This document shows positions 9,477 through 18,014 of a DNA stretch of 64,000 bases, one piece after another. The DNA is from Lederbergia citrea (GTDB taxonomy: Bacteria > Bacillota > Bacilli > Bacillales > Bacillaceae_C), in assembly GCF_018343525.1 (NCBI RefSeq), contig NZ_JAGYPH010000001.1, forward strand, positions 496,001 through 560,000. Reading direction: 5' to 3'. Made by a program: the position numbers and the translations under genes. The number at the start of each line of letters is the position of its first letter. The first letter of the stretch is position 1. The notes under the pieces were generated by a model. That model worked only from the letters and a program-made list of their open reading frames with translations, searched no databases and was not told the DNA's origin.

Positions 9477-9896
9477 ATGAATAAGGTTGACCACATCGGA
9501 ATCGCAGTTAAATCGCTGGAAGAAACATTGCCGTTTTATACAAATGTTCTCGGTCTTACATGTCTTGCAATCGAAATTGTGCCGACGGAAAATGTTCGAG
9601 TTGCCTTTCTAGATGCAAATAATGTTAAAATTGAATTAATGGAAGCCACGAGTCCAAATAGCCCGATTGCAAAATACGTCGACAAACGTGGAGAAGGCAT
9701 TCATCATATTGCTTTTAACGTAACGTCGATTGAGAGCAGAATACATGAGTTGAAAGAAAAAGGGATCCGCATGTTAAACGAAGTGCCAAAACAAGGAGCT
9801 GGGGATGCAATGGTAGCTTTCATGCATCCTAAATCAGGGCATGGTGTTTTGTATGAGCTCTGTGAAAAGCCACTGGAGGAGGAGAACAGTGACTGA
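9477..9896 (+). CDS. mce: Methylmalonyl-CoA epimerase
   Basis: The 139-aa VOC-fold protein interconverts (S)- and (R)-methylmalonyl-CoA, supplying the mutase. The opening KVDHIGIAVKSLEETLPFY and the GEGIHHIAFNV segment carry the metal-binding His residues, and YELCE near the end carries the Glu. ATG 9477 has AGGAGGGG just upstream; the TTG at 9444 has no Shine-Dalgarno. The stop overlaps the pccB start by 8 bases, coupling epimerase and carboxylase. It is separated from mutAB-meaB by the brxB and transpeptidase genes. Confidence 0.93.
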   Translation: MNKVDHIGIAVKSLEETLPFYTNVLGLTCLAIEIVPTENVRVAFLDANNVKIELMEATSPNSPIAKYVDKRGEGIHHIAFNVTSIESRIHELKEKGIRMLNEVPKQGAGDAMVAFMHPKSGHGVLYELCEKPLEEENSD

Positions 9897-11439
9897 TATT
9901 TATGAAAAGATCAATGAACTTTATGATCGCCGCCGTCAAGCAGAAATGGGCGGAGGGGACGAACGCATTGAAAAACAGCATGAAAAAGGGAAACTTACTG
10001 CTCGTGAAAGAATCGATTTGCTTTTAGATCCGGGTTCGTTCGTCGAATTGAACCCATTTATCGAACATCGTTCCGTTGATTTCGGTCTAGAAGATGTAAA
10101 ATATCCAGGTGACGGCGTTGTTACAGGCTATGGTAAGGTGAATGGTCGGCCGATTTATCTTTTCTCTCAGGATTTTACGGTATTTGGTGGAGCATTAGGG
10201 GAAATGCATGCGGAAAAGATTGCAAAAGCAATGGATTTAGCAGCGAGTAACGGTGCGCCTTTTATCGGTCTCAACGATTCTGGAGGGGCAAGAATCCAAG
10301 AGGGTGTCGTTTCACTTGATGGCTATGGCCATGTTTTTTATCGAAACGCTATTTACTCCGGTGTCATTCCGCAAATTTCAGTTATTATGGGCCCTTGTGC
10401 AGGTGGTGCCGTCTATTCGCCTGCAATTACGGATTTTGTATTTATGGTTGACCAAACAAGTCAAATGTTCATTACCGGTCCTAAAGTTATTGAAACTGTA
10501 ACGGGAGAAAAAATCTCTGCTGAGGATTTGGGTGGTTCGAAGGTACATAATACTATTAGTGGTAACGCTCATTTTCGGGCGGACAATGAAGAAGAAGTAT
10601 TAATGATGGTTCGTGAACTTCTAAACTATTTGCCACAGAATAATCGGGAAAAGACGTTGGTTTCGGATTGGCGTGACGAGGAAGATTTCCGCCCGGATTT
10701 AACCGATCTTGTTCCCTTTGATGCTGTCCGGCCATATGACGTCCGTATTGTCATAAATGAAATTGTCGATGAAAATTCTTTTTTCGAGGTGCATAAAGAA
10801 TTTGCGAGAAATATTGTCGTAGGTTTTGCCAAAATTCGAGGGGAAACCATTGGGCTTGTATGCAATCAGCCGAAATTTATGGCGGGAGGCCTTGATATCG
10901 ATTCCTCCGATAAAGCCTCGAGGTTTATTCGCTTTTGTGACTCCTTTAATATTCCGATTATAACGTTCGAGGATGTAACTGGTTTTTTCCCGGGAGTTAA
11001 ACAGGAGCATGGTGGCATAATTAGACATGGAGCAAAAATTCTTTATGCCTATTCCGAAGCGACTGTCCCAAAAATTACGGTTATTCTTCGCAAAGCTTAT
11101 GGCGGTGCGTATGTGGCACTTAATAGTAAAGCGATCGGCGCTGACCTTGTCTATGCGTGGCCAAATGCAGAGATCGCTGTCATGGGTCCACAGGGAGCAG
11201 CGAATATTATATTCGCCCGAGAAATTGTCAACAGTGAAAATCCAGAAACGACCCGTAGCGAAAAGATTGAAGAGTATCGCGAGAAATTTGCCAATCCATA
11301 TATTGCAGCTGCACGGGGAATGGTTGATGATGTCATCGATCCACGGGAAACAAGGATTAAACTTATTCAAGCGCTCGAAATGCTGCGTAATAAGCAAGAG
11401 GAGAGACCGCGTAAGAAACATGGCAATATCCCGCTGTGA
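9889..11439 (+). CDS. pccB: Acyl-CoA (propionyl-CoA) carboxylase beta subunit, YqjD type
   Basis: The 516-aa carboxyltransferase belongs to the crotonase-fold family that moves CO2 from carboxybiotin to propionyl-CoA. Typical segments: GKLTARERIDLLLDPGSF, NDSGGARIQEGV, MGPCAGGAVYSPA and the late AYGGAYVAL. The start GTG 9889 follows GGAGGAGGAG and overlaps the mce stop. No biotin carboxylase or biotin carrier subunit lies nearby, so it must be supplied from elsewhere. Context with epimerase and mutase supports propionyl-CoA as substrate, though other short acyl-CoAs are possible. Confidence 0.9.
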   Translation: MTDIYEKINELYDRRRQAEMGGGDERIEKQHEKGKLTARERIDLLLDPGSFVELNPFIEHRSVDFGLEDVKYPGDGVVTGYGKVNGRPIYLFSQDFTVFGGALGEMHAEKIAKAMDLAASNGAPFIGLNDSGGARIQEGVVSLDGYGHVFYRNAIYSGVIPQISVIMGPCAGGAVYSPAITDFVFMVDQTSQMFITGPKVIETVTGEKISAEDLGGSKVHNTISGNAHFRADNEEEVLMMVRELLNYLPQNNREKTLVSDWRDEEDFRPDLTDLVPFDAVRPYDVRIVINEIVDENSFFEVHKEFARNIVVGFAKIRGETIGLVCNQPKFMAGGLDIDSSDKASRFIRFCDSFNIPIITFEDVTGFFPGVKQEHGGIIRHGAKILYAYSEATVPKITVILRKAYGGAYVALNSKAIGADLVYAWPNAEIAVMGPQGAANIIFAREIVNSENPETTRSEKIEEYREKFANPYIAAARGMVDDVIDPRETRIKLIQALEMLRNKQEERPRKKHGNIPL

Positions 11440-11498
11440 AATAGGAAATAAAGGTGTTATATTAATGATTATACATATTGAAGGAAGAGGTAATAAAC

Positions 11499-12620
11499 AT
11501 GATTGATGAGCAACGGTTACTTGAAGAATTTCTTGAATTAGTCCAAATTGACTCTGAAACAAAACACGAAGCGGAAATTGCGAAAGTGTTAAAGCAAAAA
11601 TTTGAAAGCTTTGGTGTTGAAGTATTTGAAGATGATACGATGGAACAGACTGGACATGGGGCTGGAAACTTAATCTGTACGTTGAAAGGTACGAAAGCGG
11701 AGGCCGATTCCATTTATTTCACATGTCATATGGATACAGTTGTTCCTGGAAATGGTATCAAGCCGTCTGTTAAAGATGGGTACGTCGTTACAGATGGTAC
11801 CACAATCCTTGGTGCAGATGACAAGGCAGGGATTGCTGCAATGCTAGAAGCCATCCGAATTTTAAAAGAGCAAAATATTGCTCATGGAGATATTCAATTT
11901 ATCATCACCGTTGGTGAAGAATCTGGTCTCGTTGGCGCAAAAGCTTTAGATCCGGCACTTGTGAAAGCTAAATATGGTTTTGCCCTTGATAGTGATGGTA
12001 AAGTCGGAAATATTATTGTGGCTGCTCCAACGCAAGCGAAGATCACAACGGTCATTCACGGAAAGACTGCCCATGCTGGTGTTGCACCAGAAAAAGGCGT
12101 GTCAGCTATTACAATCGCCGCAAAGGCTATTGCTAAAATGCCGCTTGGGCGAATTGATGAGGAAACGACTGCTAATATTGGCCGTTTTGAAGGTGGACAA
12201 GCGACAAATATTGTCGCAGACCATGTTTATGTTTTAGCAGAAGCTCGTTCTCTTGTACCTGAGAAAATGGAAGCTCAAGTGGCTAAAATGAAAGAGGCCT
12301 TTGAAGAAGCAGCCAAAAACATGGGTGGGACTGCCGATGTGGATATTGAGATTATGTATCCTGGATTTAAATTTGCAGATGGAGACCAAGTTGTTGAAGT
12401 CGCCAAAAAGGCTGCAGAAAAAATTGGTCGCAAACCCGCGCTCCTAACTAGTGGGGGAGGTAGCGACGCAAATGTTATCGCTGGCTTTAATATTCCAACT
12501 GTTAACCTGGCAGTTGGGTATGAAGAAATCCATACAACAAACGAGCGGATGCCTGTTGAAGAACTAAATAAACTTGCGGAGATGGTTGTTGCAGTCGTTG
12601 AGGAAGCGGCGGGAAAATAA
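11499..12620 (+). CDS. M20 family metallopeptidase, PepT-like tripeptidase (YqjE)
   Basis: The 373-aa protein has the M20 signatures: HMDTVVPG with metal-binding His and Asp, GADDKAGIAAMLE, and the catalytic GEESGLVGAK. An HGKTAHAGVAPEKG dimerisation-domain segment and a GGGSDAN stretch complete the fold. It is a probable cytosolic zinc di/tripeptidase, the ortholog of B. subtilis YqjE by position after pccB. ATG 11499 is chosen because GAAGGAAGAGG precedes it. True substrate unknown. Confidence 0.88.
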   Translation: MIDEQRLLEEFLELVQIDSETKHEAEIAKVLKQKFESFGVEVFEDDTMEQTGHGAGNLICTLKGTKAEADSIYFTCHMDTVVPGNGIKPSVKDGYVVTDGTTILGADDKAGIAAMLEAIRILKEQNIAHGDIQFIITVGEESGLVGAKALDPALVKAKYGFALDSDGKVGNIIVAAPTQAKITTVIHGKTAHAGVAPEKGVSAITIAAKAIAKMPLGRIDEETTANIGRFEGGQATNIVADHVYVLAEARSLVPEKMEAQVAKMKEAFEEAAKNMGGTADVDIEIMYPGFKFADGDQVVEVAKKAAEKIGRKPALLTSGGGSDANVIAGFNIPTVNLAVGYEEIHTTNERMPVEELNKLAEMVVAVVEEAAGK

Positions 12621-12626
12621 AAAATA

Positions 12627-12657
12627 ATGAGAAGGCAGGCGGTGCCTGTCTTCTCAT
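12627..12657. terminator. Strong hairpin between the peptidase and CheW-like genes
   Basis: A 14-bp stem (12627-12640 with 12644-12657, one G-U) has a 3-base loop. It is followed by A's on the plus strand and by T-rich sequence on the minus strand, so as a canonical terminator it reads better on the minus strand. Confidence 0.5.
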
Positions 12658-12677
12658 AAAAAAGGATGAAATTGGAG

Positions 12678-13148
12678 ATGGATGTAAAAGCGGTTGTATT
12701 CAATGCAGGAAAGGAAGAATATGCGATCCCAATTCCATTTGTTATTTCGATCGAGAAGGTTGAAAATGTGAACCATATACCGCAATTACCTTCCTACATG
12801 AGGGGAATTATTAAGTCGCGAGGAACCTTGATTCCAGTACTTGATCTTGGAAATATATTATATCATTCTCATATTGCCATAAATGATGAAGTCCGAATGA
12901 TTGTCATCCATACAGATGAGCTTGCTTTCGGACTACTAGTAAAGGAAGCGCAAGAAATTTTAGAAATTCCATCTGAAGCACTTAAACAAATCGGCCTTGT
13001 TGCCTATCATAAAACAAAGTATTTTTCATCGGTTGCTAATTTAGAAGATCGATTAATTACTATGATCGATCCAAATAGTATGCTCGAAGTTCTTGAGGGA
13101 GTAAAAGAAATTAAAGACTATTTAATAAAACAGCAGCAAGAAGCATAA
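12678..13148 (+). CDS. CheW-like domain protein
   Basis: The 156-aa protein consists of one CheW domain: KAVVFNAGKEEYAIPI, VENVNHIPQLPSYMRGII and SRGTLIPVLDL are the typical conserved stretches, with PNSMLEVLEG near the end. CheW proteins couple chemoreceptors to CheA. No other chemotaxis gene is in the window, so its partner is unknown; it may be an accessory coupler. ATG 12678 has AAAGGAT ten bases upstream; ATG 12666 in the same frame is the alternative. A terminator follows. Confidence 0.85.
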   Translation: MDVKAVVFNAGKEEYAIPIPFVISIEKVENVNHIPQLPSYMRGIIKSRGTLIPVLDLGNILYHSHIAINDEVRMIVIHTDELAFGLLVKEAQEILEIPSEALKQIGLVAYHKTKYFSSVANLEDRLITMIDPNSMLEVLEGVKEIKDYLIKQQQEA

Positions 13149-13182
13149 CAGCGTGTGTTCTACTACACGTTGTTTATTTTTA
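13147..13182 (+). terminator. Terminator after the CheW-like gene
   Basis: Ten-bp arms AACAGCGTGT and ACACGTTGTT with one G-U pair and an 8-base loop, followed by TATTTTT. It overlaps the stop codon. Confidence 0.8.
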
Positions 13183-13186
13183 ATAC

Positions 13187-13395
13187 TGTCTAGCTCCAGC
13201 GCCCAGCGACTAGCAAACTTCAGGATTCTTCCTACGATAAGTCAACATCGGTTCGCCTTACAGGCTCACCGTGTTTCCGTTATCTCGAATAAAGGATCGT
13301 CGACTAAAATCGCCACGTCCTGTGGCAACGTCGACACACCCACATCCTGTGGGCGAAGTTTGTACGTCGCTAAACGTGCGCTTGCGCTTTTCTTA
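13187..13395. repeat. Dispersed structured intergenic element, copy A
   Basis: The element begins TGTCTAGCTCCAGCGCC and ends GCGCTTGCGCTTTTCTT. It contains the hairpins GCCAC-GTCCT-GTGGC (inside a GTCGAC...GTCGAC frame) and CCCAC-ATCCT-GTGGG. Copy B at 17863 shares both flanks but lacks the central hairpin module. It fills the gap upstream of dinB and ends 14 bases before its start codon, so the dinB leader comes largely from the element. Confidence 0.85.
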
Positions 13396-13409
13396 GAAGG
13401 TGAAATCAA

Positions 13410-14624
13410 GTGAAAGAGTTTTATCCGAAGAAAGGTCGGGTTATTCTTCATGTTGACATGAACAGTTTTTTCGCTTCAGTCGAAATGGCCTATGATCATT
13501 CATTAAAAGGCAAGCCGCTTGCTGTGGCGGGGGATGAGGAAAAGCGAAAAGGCATCGTTGTAACATGCAGCTATGAGGCGAGAAAATATGGCGTAAAAAC
13601 AACAATGCCTCTATGGGAAGCAAGAAAACTTTGTCCACATCTTATTGTAAAAAAACCTAATTTTGAACGGTACCGAACTGCCTCACAAGCGATGTTTGAA
13701 GAACTGCGACAAATTTCGGAATTAGTTGAGCCAGTGTCAATTGACGAAGGCTATATTGATATTACTGACTGCTATGAGCTTGGATCTCCTCTGCAAATTG
13801 CTGAAAGAATCCAACGTAGTTTATTGGAGCAACTAGACTTGCCGTGCAGTATTGGGATTGCCCCAAATAAATTCTTGGCAAAAATGGCCTCTGACATGAA
13901 AAAACCACTCGGCATTACAATTTTGCGTAAAAGGGATATCCCTGCCGTTGTCTGGCCACTTCCAACTATTGAAATGCACGGTATCGGTGAGAAAACAGCT
14001 GAAAAGCTTAAAGCTATACAAATTAATACAATTGGTGATCTGGCTCATGCCCATGACATGCAGCTTCGTGCCGCCCTGGGTATTCGGGGACTACAATTAA
14101 AAGAGCGGGCCAATGGCAAGGATGCCCGGCCTGTAGACCCTGATGCCGCTGAAGGAAACAAAAGTATCGGCAGCTCGATAACTTTACCGAGAGATATTGC
14201 GAACCAATCCCAGTTATTATCCGTACTTGGTGACCTTTCGAAAAGTGTATCTCAAAGATTGAAGCATAAAGGTTACTTAACGAAAAATGTTTCTGTAACT
14301 ATCCGTTATAAAGACAGAAAAACGATTTCGAGAGGAAGAAAGATAAACAATCCAATATTAGGCGCGGAAGAGATTTTTCAGGCTGCTAAACCTTTATTCA
14401 TCGATAATTGGAATGGAAACTCTGTTAGACTTTTGGGAATTACTGGACAGGACCTCGTGGAAGAGGATAGTGCTTTTGAACAGCTCGATTTATTTTCATA
14501 CGAAAAAGCAGCTCGGAAAGAGCCGCTCTATAAGGCCATTGACAAAATTACTAGCAAATACGGCACATCAATCCTACAAAAAGGGATTGATATTCAACGA
14601 GGATTTAAAAATAAAAAAATGTAG
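13410..14624 (+). CDS. dinB: DNA polymerase IV (Y family), PolY1/YqjH
   Basis: The 404-aa translesion polymerase carries the catalytic segments ILHVDMNSFFASVE (first metal Asp) and VSIDEGYIDITD (second Asp and Glu), then helix-hairpin-helix GIGEKTAEKL, and a little-finger domain. The C-terminus FEQLDLFSYEK resembles a beta-clamp binding motif. The start is GTG with AGAAGGTGA upstream. No LexA box is visible before it, in contrast to uvrX below. Its terminator lies within the convergent gene downstream. Confidence 0.93.
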   Translation: MKEFYPKKGRVILHVDMNSFFASVEMAYDHSLKGKPLAVAGDEEKRKGIVVTCSYEARKYGVKTTMPLWEARKLCPHLIVKKPNFERYRTASQAMFEELRQISELVEPVSIDEGYIDITDCYELGSPLQIAERIQRSLLEQLDLPCSIGIAPNKFLAKMASDMKKPLGITILRKRDIPAVVWPLPTIEMHGIGEKTAEKLKAIQINTIGDLAHAHDMQLRAALGIRGLQLKERANGKDARPVDPDAAEGNKSIGSSITLPRDIANQSQLLSVLGDLSKSVSQRLKHKGYLTKNVSVTIRYKDRKTISRGRKINNPILGAEEIFQAAKPLFIDNWNGNSVRLLGITGQDLVEEDSAFEQLDLFSYEKAARKEPLYKAIDKITSKYGTSILQKGIDIQRGFKNKKM

Positions 14625-14627
14625 CCA

Positions 14628-15071
14628 TTATTTTTTCAAGAAGCTCACTATACGGGAAATGAAGCTTCTTTTTTTCTTTTTAACAATGACGGTTTGTGCT
14701 TTTTTCTTTTGAATATATATTTCTTCTTTATTAATTGCGTGGTCATAAGTGAGTACAAGGCCAATGTTTGTATTATGTTCTTTATTTGTCACAATTGAAA
14801 ACGCGATGTTTTTTGATCTGGCACTATGAATGTATTCCGATAAAAAAGAATAATCAAGCTCCCCATTCAGGAGTAGCGAGGCATCAGGATGGTCGTTCAT
14901 CAGCTGCTCTACTTCTGGATACATACCTTTCTCCATTACCTGACTTTTTGTTAATGCCACTACGATTCTTTCTCTTAATGTTCCAAGAAATTTCCTGCGC
15001 TCCTCAGGCTTTGTCTGTTTTACGCCGTATATTCCTTTTTGCAAATAATCATCCACACTGGAACTTTTCAC
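14628..15071 (-). CDS. YueI family protein (DUF1694)
   Basis: The 147-aa protein opens with KSSSVDDYLQKGIYGVKQTKPEERRKF split over a conserved start region and continues with LGTLRERIVVALTKSQV, typical of the YueI/DUF1694 family of unknown function. The tail is very basic (KKKKRSFISR). GTG 15071 is chosen because GGAGGTG lies six bases upstream; the longer frame to 15170 would run into the zwf terminator. It sits downstream of zwf on the same strand and converges on dinB, leaving only 3 bases between stops. Confidence 0.82.
   Translation of the reverse strand: MKSSSVDDYLQKGIYGVKQTKPEERRKFLGTLRERIVVALTKSQVMEKGMYPEVEQLMNDHPDASLLLNGELDYSFLSEYIHSARSKNIAFSIVTNKEHNTNIGLVLTYDHAINKEEIYIQKKKAQTVIVKKKKRSFISRIVSFLKK
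14638..14681 (+). terminator. Terminator of dinB
   Basis: AAGAAGCT pairs with AGCTTCTT (14638-14645 with 14663-14670), followed by a long T-tract. It lies inside the coding 3-prime end of the opposite-strand YueI gene, where the T-tract encodes lysines. Confidence 0.75.
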
Positions 15072-15127
15072 GGCAAACACCTCCGCGGTAATATATTCTT
15101 GATGATACGTAAAAGTGAATGATAGGT

Positions 15128-15197
15128 TAAAAGGCCACTCCAGAGCAGCATGTTTCCCGGGGGGAAGCATGCCGCTGATTCGGAACAGCCTTTTTAA
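15128..15197 (-). terminator. Composite terminator of zwf
   Basis: On the minus strand an outer AAAAGGC...GCCTTTT helix encloses an inner AGCGGCATG...CATGCTGCT hairpin. It lies between the zwf stop and the YueI gene. Confidence 0.65.
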
Positions 15198-15203
15198 ATC
15201 ATT

Positions 15204-16706
15204 TTAACAATTATTTACATCTAGGTCTGCAATCGGCCACCAGAAAAATCCGTCCTGTTTAAGCAGCTCATCGGCATCCTTCGGTCCCATCGTGCCAGCA
15301 GCATAATTTGGGAATTCCGCTTTTTCGTTTTCCCAGTAGGTGCTGATCTTGTCAACGAAATTCCAGGAAAGTGCGACTTCATCCCAATGGGTAAAGTTTG
15401 TTGCATCACCCCGCAGGCAATCAAACAACAGCTTTTCGTAAGCTTCCGGTGTATTTAATCCCGCAATATCATTATTGGAAAAATTAAGTTTGACCGGTGT
15501 TGTTTCCATCATTTGCCCTCCTGATTCTTTGGCATTCAGATGGAGTGTAATTCCTTCTTCTGGCTGAATATGAATAACGAGAAGGTTCGGAGCAAGTTTC
15601 TTATCTGAACTATAATATAAGTTCATTGGGACATCTTTAAATTGAATGATGATCTTCGTCGATTTCTCCGTCATTCTTTTTCCAGTACGAATATAAAATG
15701 GAACGCCTGCCCAGCGGAAGTTATCAATCATTAATTTGCCGGCAACGTATGTATCTGTATTCGATTCAGGGTTGACATTTACTTCTTCTCGATAACCAGG
15801 CACATGTTCGCCATTTTCTGTACTCGGCCCATATTGGCCACGTACAAAATATTGTTTAACTTCTTCAACTTTAATGGAACGAAGAGCGCCAAGCACTTTA
15901 ACCTTTTCACTGCGGATTTCTTTTGGTGTCAAGCGGATTGGCGGTTCCATCGCGAGAAGGGCTACCATCTGCAACATATGATTTTGCACCATATCTCTTA
16001 GCGCACCACTTGTTTCATAGTATCCTCCGCGCTCCTCAACACCTAGCATCTCGCTTGAAGTAATCTGAATGTTTGAGATGAAACGGCTATTCCATAGTGG
16101 TTCAAAAATGGCATTGGCAAATCGGATAACTTCAATATTTTGCACCATTTCTTTACCAAGATAGTGGTCAATCCGGTAAATATCATTTTCTGAAAAAACT
16201 TTGCGAATTCGATTATTTAACTGGATGGCTGATTCAAGATCATGACCAAACGGCTTTTCAATGACCAATCTATGAAAACCATTCGTGTCGGTTAAACCGT
16301 CCGTTTTCAAATGCTCCGCAATTGTACCGAAAAATTCTGGAGCCATTGCTAAATAGAAAATCCGATTGCCTTGCAGAGAATATTTACTGTCAAGCTCGTT
16401 GGCAAGCTTTTTTAATTCTATGTATGAATCTGTATCGCTCACATCATGCGGTTGATAGTAAAAATGGGAAATAAATTCTTCGATGTTTTCCGCGTCTTTT
16501 ATTGAAGTAAGGACAGAGTCTTTGACATGTTCTCTCAATACTTCATTGGACCATGGGCGTCTAGCTACACCAATTACAGCAAAGTGTTCAGCAAGTTTAC
16601 CTTTCCTGAATAGATGGTAGAGGGAAGGGTAAAGCTTTCTCTTTGCCAAATCCCCAGTGGCCCCAAAAATCATTATGAGTGATGCGGGTGTTTCTGATTG
16701 AATCAT
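15204..16706 (-). CDS. zwf: Glucose-6-phosphate 1-dehydrogenase
   Basis: The 500-aa enzyme oxidises glucose 6-phosphate to 6-phosphogluconolactone with NADP, the entry step of the oxidative pentose phosphate pathway. The coenzyme fingerprint IFGATGDLAKRKLYPSL and the active-site RIDHYLGKEMVQN are both present. ATG 16706 follows GAGAGG at eight bases; the upstream in-frame start at 16730 lacks a site. In B. subtilis gndA lies beside it; here gndA is absent from this locus. It is divergent from rnz. Confidence 0.97.
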   Translation of the reverse strand: MIQSETPASLIMIFGATGDLAKRKLYPSLYHLFRKGKLAEHFAVIGVARRPWSNEVLREHVKDSVLTSIKDAENIEEFISHFYYQPHDVSDTDSYIELKKLANELDSKYSLQGNRIFYLAMAPEFFGTIAEHLKTDGLTDTNGFHRLVIEKPFGHDLESAIQLNNRIRKVFSENDIYRIDHYLGKEMVQNIEVIRFANAIFEPLWNSRFISNIQITSSEMLGVEERGGYYETSGALRDMVQNHMLQMVALLAMEPPIRLTPKEIRSEKVKVLGALRSIKVEEVKQYFVRGQYGPSTENGEHVPGYREEVNVNPESNTDTYVAGKLMIDNFRWAGVPFYIRTGKRMTEKSTKIIIQFKDVPMNLYYSSDKKLAPNLLVIHIQPEEGITLHLNAKESGGQMMETTPVKLNFSNNDIAGLNTPEAYEKLLFDCLRGDATNFTHWDEVALSWNFVDKISTYWENEKAEFPNYAAGTMGPKDADELLKQDGFFWWPIADLDVNNC

Positions 16707-16820
16707 AGCGAAAACCTCTCTTTTTTTCATAAACTTTCCCCATATTAATGAGCTTCTTATTATCTTACCAATAATTCTGATAAAAGACGACTTGTTATGA
16801 AGCTTTTTTAAAAAAATGTA

Positions 16821-16845
16821 TAATTGCCGCTATTCGTAGCAATTA
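16821..16845. promoter_or_regulatory. Inverted repeat in the zwf-rnz divergent region
   Basis: Perfect 7-bp arms TAATTGC and GCAATTA separated by 11 bases, just upstream of the ATGATAAAAT stretch before rnz. It could be an operator for either divergent gene. No regulator is identified. Confidence 0.35.
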
Positions 16846-16884
16846 TGATAAAATAAATAAACACTAATTTTTTGGAGGTTCAAA

Positions 16885-17817
16885 ATGAAGCTGTTGTTTC
16901 TTGGAACAGGAGCCGGAGTACCGGCAAAACTTCGAAATGTTTCCTCCTTGGCCTTAATGTTGCTGGAAGAGAGAAATGCTGTTTGGCTTTTTGATTGTGG
17001 CGAAGCAACGCAACACCAAATACTACATACGTCATTAAAGCCCAGAAAGATTGAAAAGATTTTTATTTCCCATCTCCATGGAGATCATATTTTTGGACTG
17101 CCAGGCCTATTGGGCAGTCGTTCATTCCAAGGAGGATTAACTGGTCTTACTGTTTATGGGCCAAAAGGCATTCGTGACTATATTGAGATTTCCCTACGGG
17201 TGAGCCAGACTCATTTAAAATACCCTTTAACAATTATTGAAATTGAAGAAGGAGTTATATTTGAAGATGAACAGTTCGTTGTAGAGACGCTATTGCTTGA
17301 TCATGCCGTGCCGAGTTACGGGTTCCGTATCACGGAAAAGGATAAACAAGGCACACTTGCTGCTGAGCGGCTTATTGCAGATGGCATCCCACCCGGTCCC
17401 ATTTACCAGCATCTTAAAAATGGCGAAATAATCACCCTCGAAGATGGAACGACGGTAGATGGTCGTGACTACTTGGGTCCTGATCAAAAAGGCAGGGTCG
17501 TTTGCATTCTCGGTGATACGCGACCTTGCGAAAATGCCATGAAGCTTGCTAAATCTGCTGATACCCTTGTTCACGAAGCTACATTTGCCGCCGGCAGTGA
17601 GGAAATGGCCGCTGATTATTTTCATTCGACGACTGTCCAAGCAGCTGAACTGGCGCTTGAAGCGCAAGTAGGTATGCTTTGCCTTACCCATATTAGTTCA
17701 CGATATGGAAAAGAACAGTGGAGCAAATTAGCCGAGGAAGCTAAAGCTGTCTTCCCTAAGACGGAAATTGCCCATGATTTCTTTGAGATTAGCATTGATC
17801 TCCAAAATGAAGAATAG
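16885..17817 (+). CDS. rnz: Ribonuclease Z
   Basis: The 310-aa metallo-beta-lactamase fold endonuclease removes 3-prime trailers from CCA-less tRNA precursors. It shows the [13 protein letters not shown] zinc motif, [15 protein letters not shown] at the N-terminus, the [10 protein letters not shown] aspartate segment and LTHISSRY near the end. The start ATG has TTTGGAGG eight bases upstream. It keeps the syntenic position next to zwf. Confidence 0.96.
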   Translation: MKLLFLGTGAGVPAKLRNVSSLALMLLEERNAVWLFDCGEATQHQILHTSLKPRKIEKIFISHLHGDHIFGLPGLLGSRSFQGGLTGLTVYGPKGIRDYIEISLRVSQTHLKYPLTIIEIEEGVIFEDEQFVVETLLLDHAVPSYGFRITEKDKQGTLAAERLIADGIPPGPIYQHLKNGEIITLEDGTTVDGRDYLGPDQKGRVVCILGDTRPCENAMKLAKSADTLVHEATFAAGSEEMAADYFHSTTVQAAELALEAQVGMLCLTHISSRYGKEQWSKLAEEAKAVFPKTEIAHDFFEISIDLQNEE

Positions 17818-17851
17818 AAGAGCCGGTACGCTAGCATTGGTGCCGGCTCTT
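17818..17851 (+). terminator. Hairpin after rnz
   Basis: Twelve-bp arms AAGAGCCGGTAC and GTGCCGGCTCTT (one mismatch allowing G-U) with a 10-base loop. No clear T-tract follows, so termination may be weak. Confidence 0.5.
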
Positions 17852-17862
17852 CCGCATTTCAT

Positions 17863-18014
17863 TGTCCAGCTTCAGCGCCCAGCGACTAGCAAACTTTAGA
17901 ATTCTTCCTACGATAAGTCAACATCGGCTCGCCTTATAGGCTCACCGTGTTTCCTTTATCTCGTCGAATCCTTAGAAGTTTGTACGTCGCTAAACGGGCA
18001 CTTCCGCTTTTCTT
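17863..18014. repeat. Dispersed structured intergenic element, copy B
   Basis: Nearly the same as copy A over its first 100 bases (AGCGCCCAGCGACTAGCAAA, CTACGATAAGTCAACATCGG) and last 45 bases, but lacking about 60-70 central bases holding the two GTGG hairpins. It lies between the convergent 3-prime ends of rnz and namA, touching the namA stop. Confidence 0.85.

Noticed and set aside
10699..11562. Long minus-strand frame opposite pccB
   Set aside because: Composition is that of an antisense shadow; pccB is clearly coding on the plus strand and the frame has no ribosome site.
13187..13395. Insertion sequence or transposon
   Set aside because: The dispersed elements have no reading frame of transposase type and no clear target duplications; classed as non-coding repeats.
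13187..13410. SOS (LexA) box for dinB
   Set aside because: No GAAC-N4-GTTC type sequence is present before dinB, unlike uvrX.
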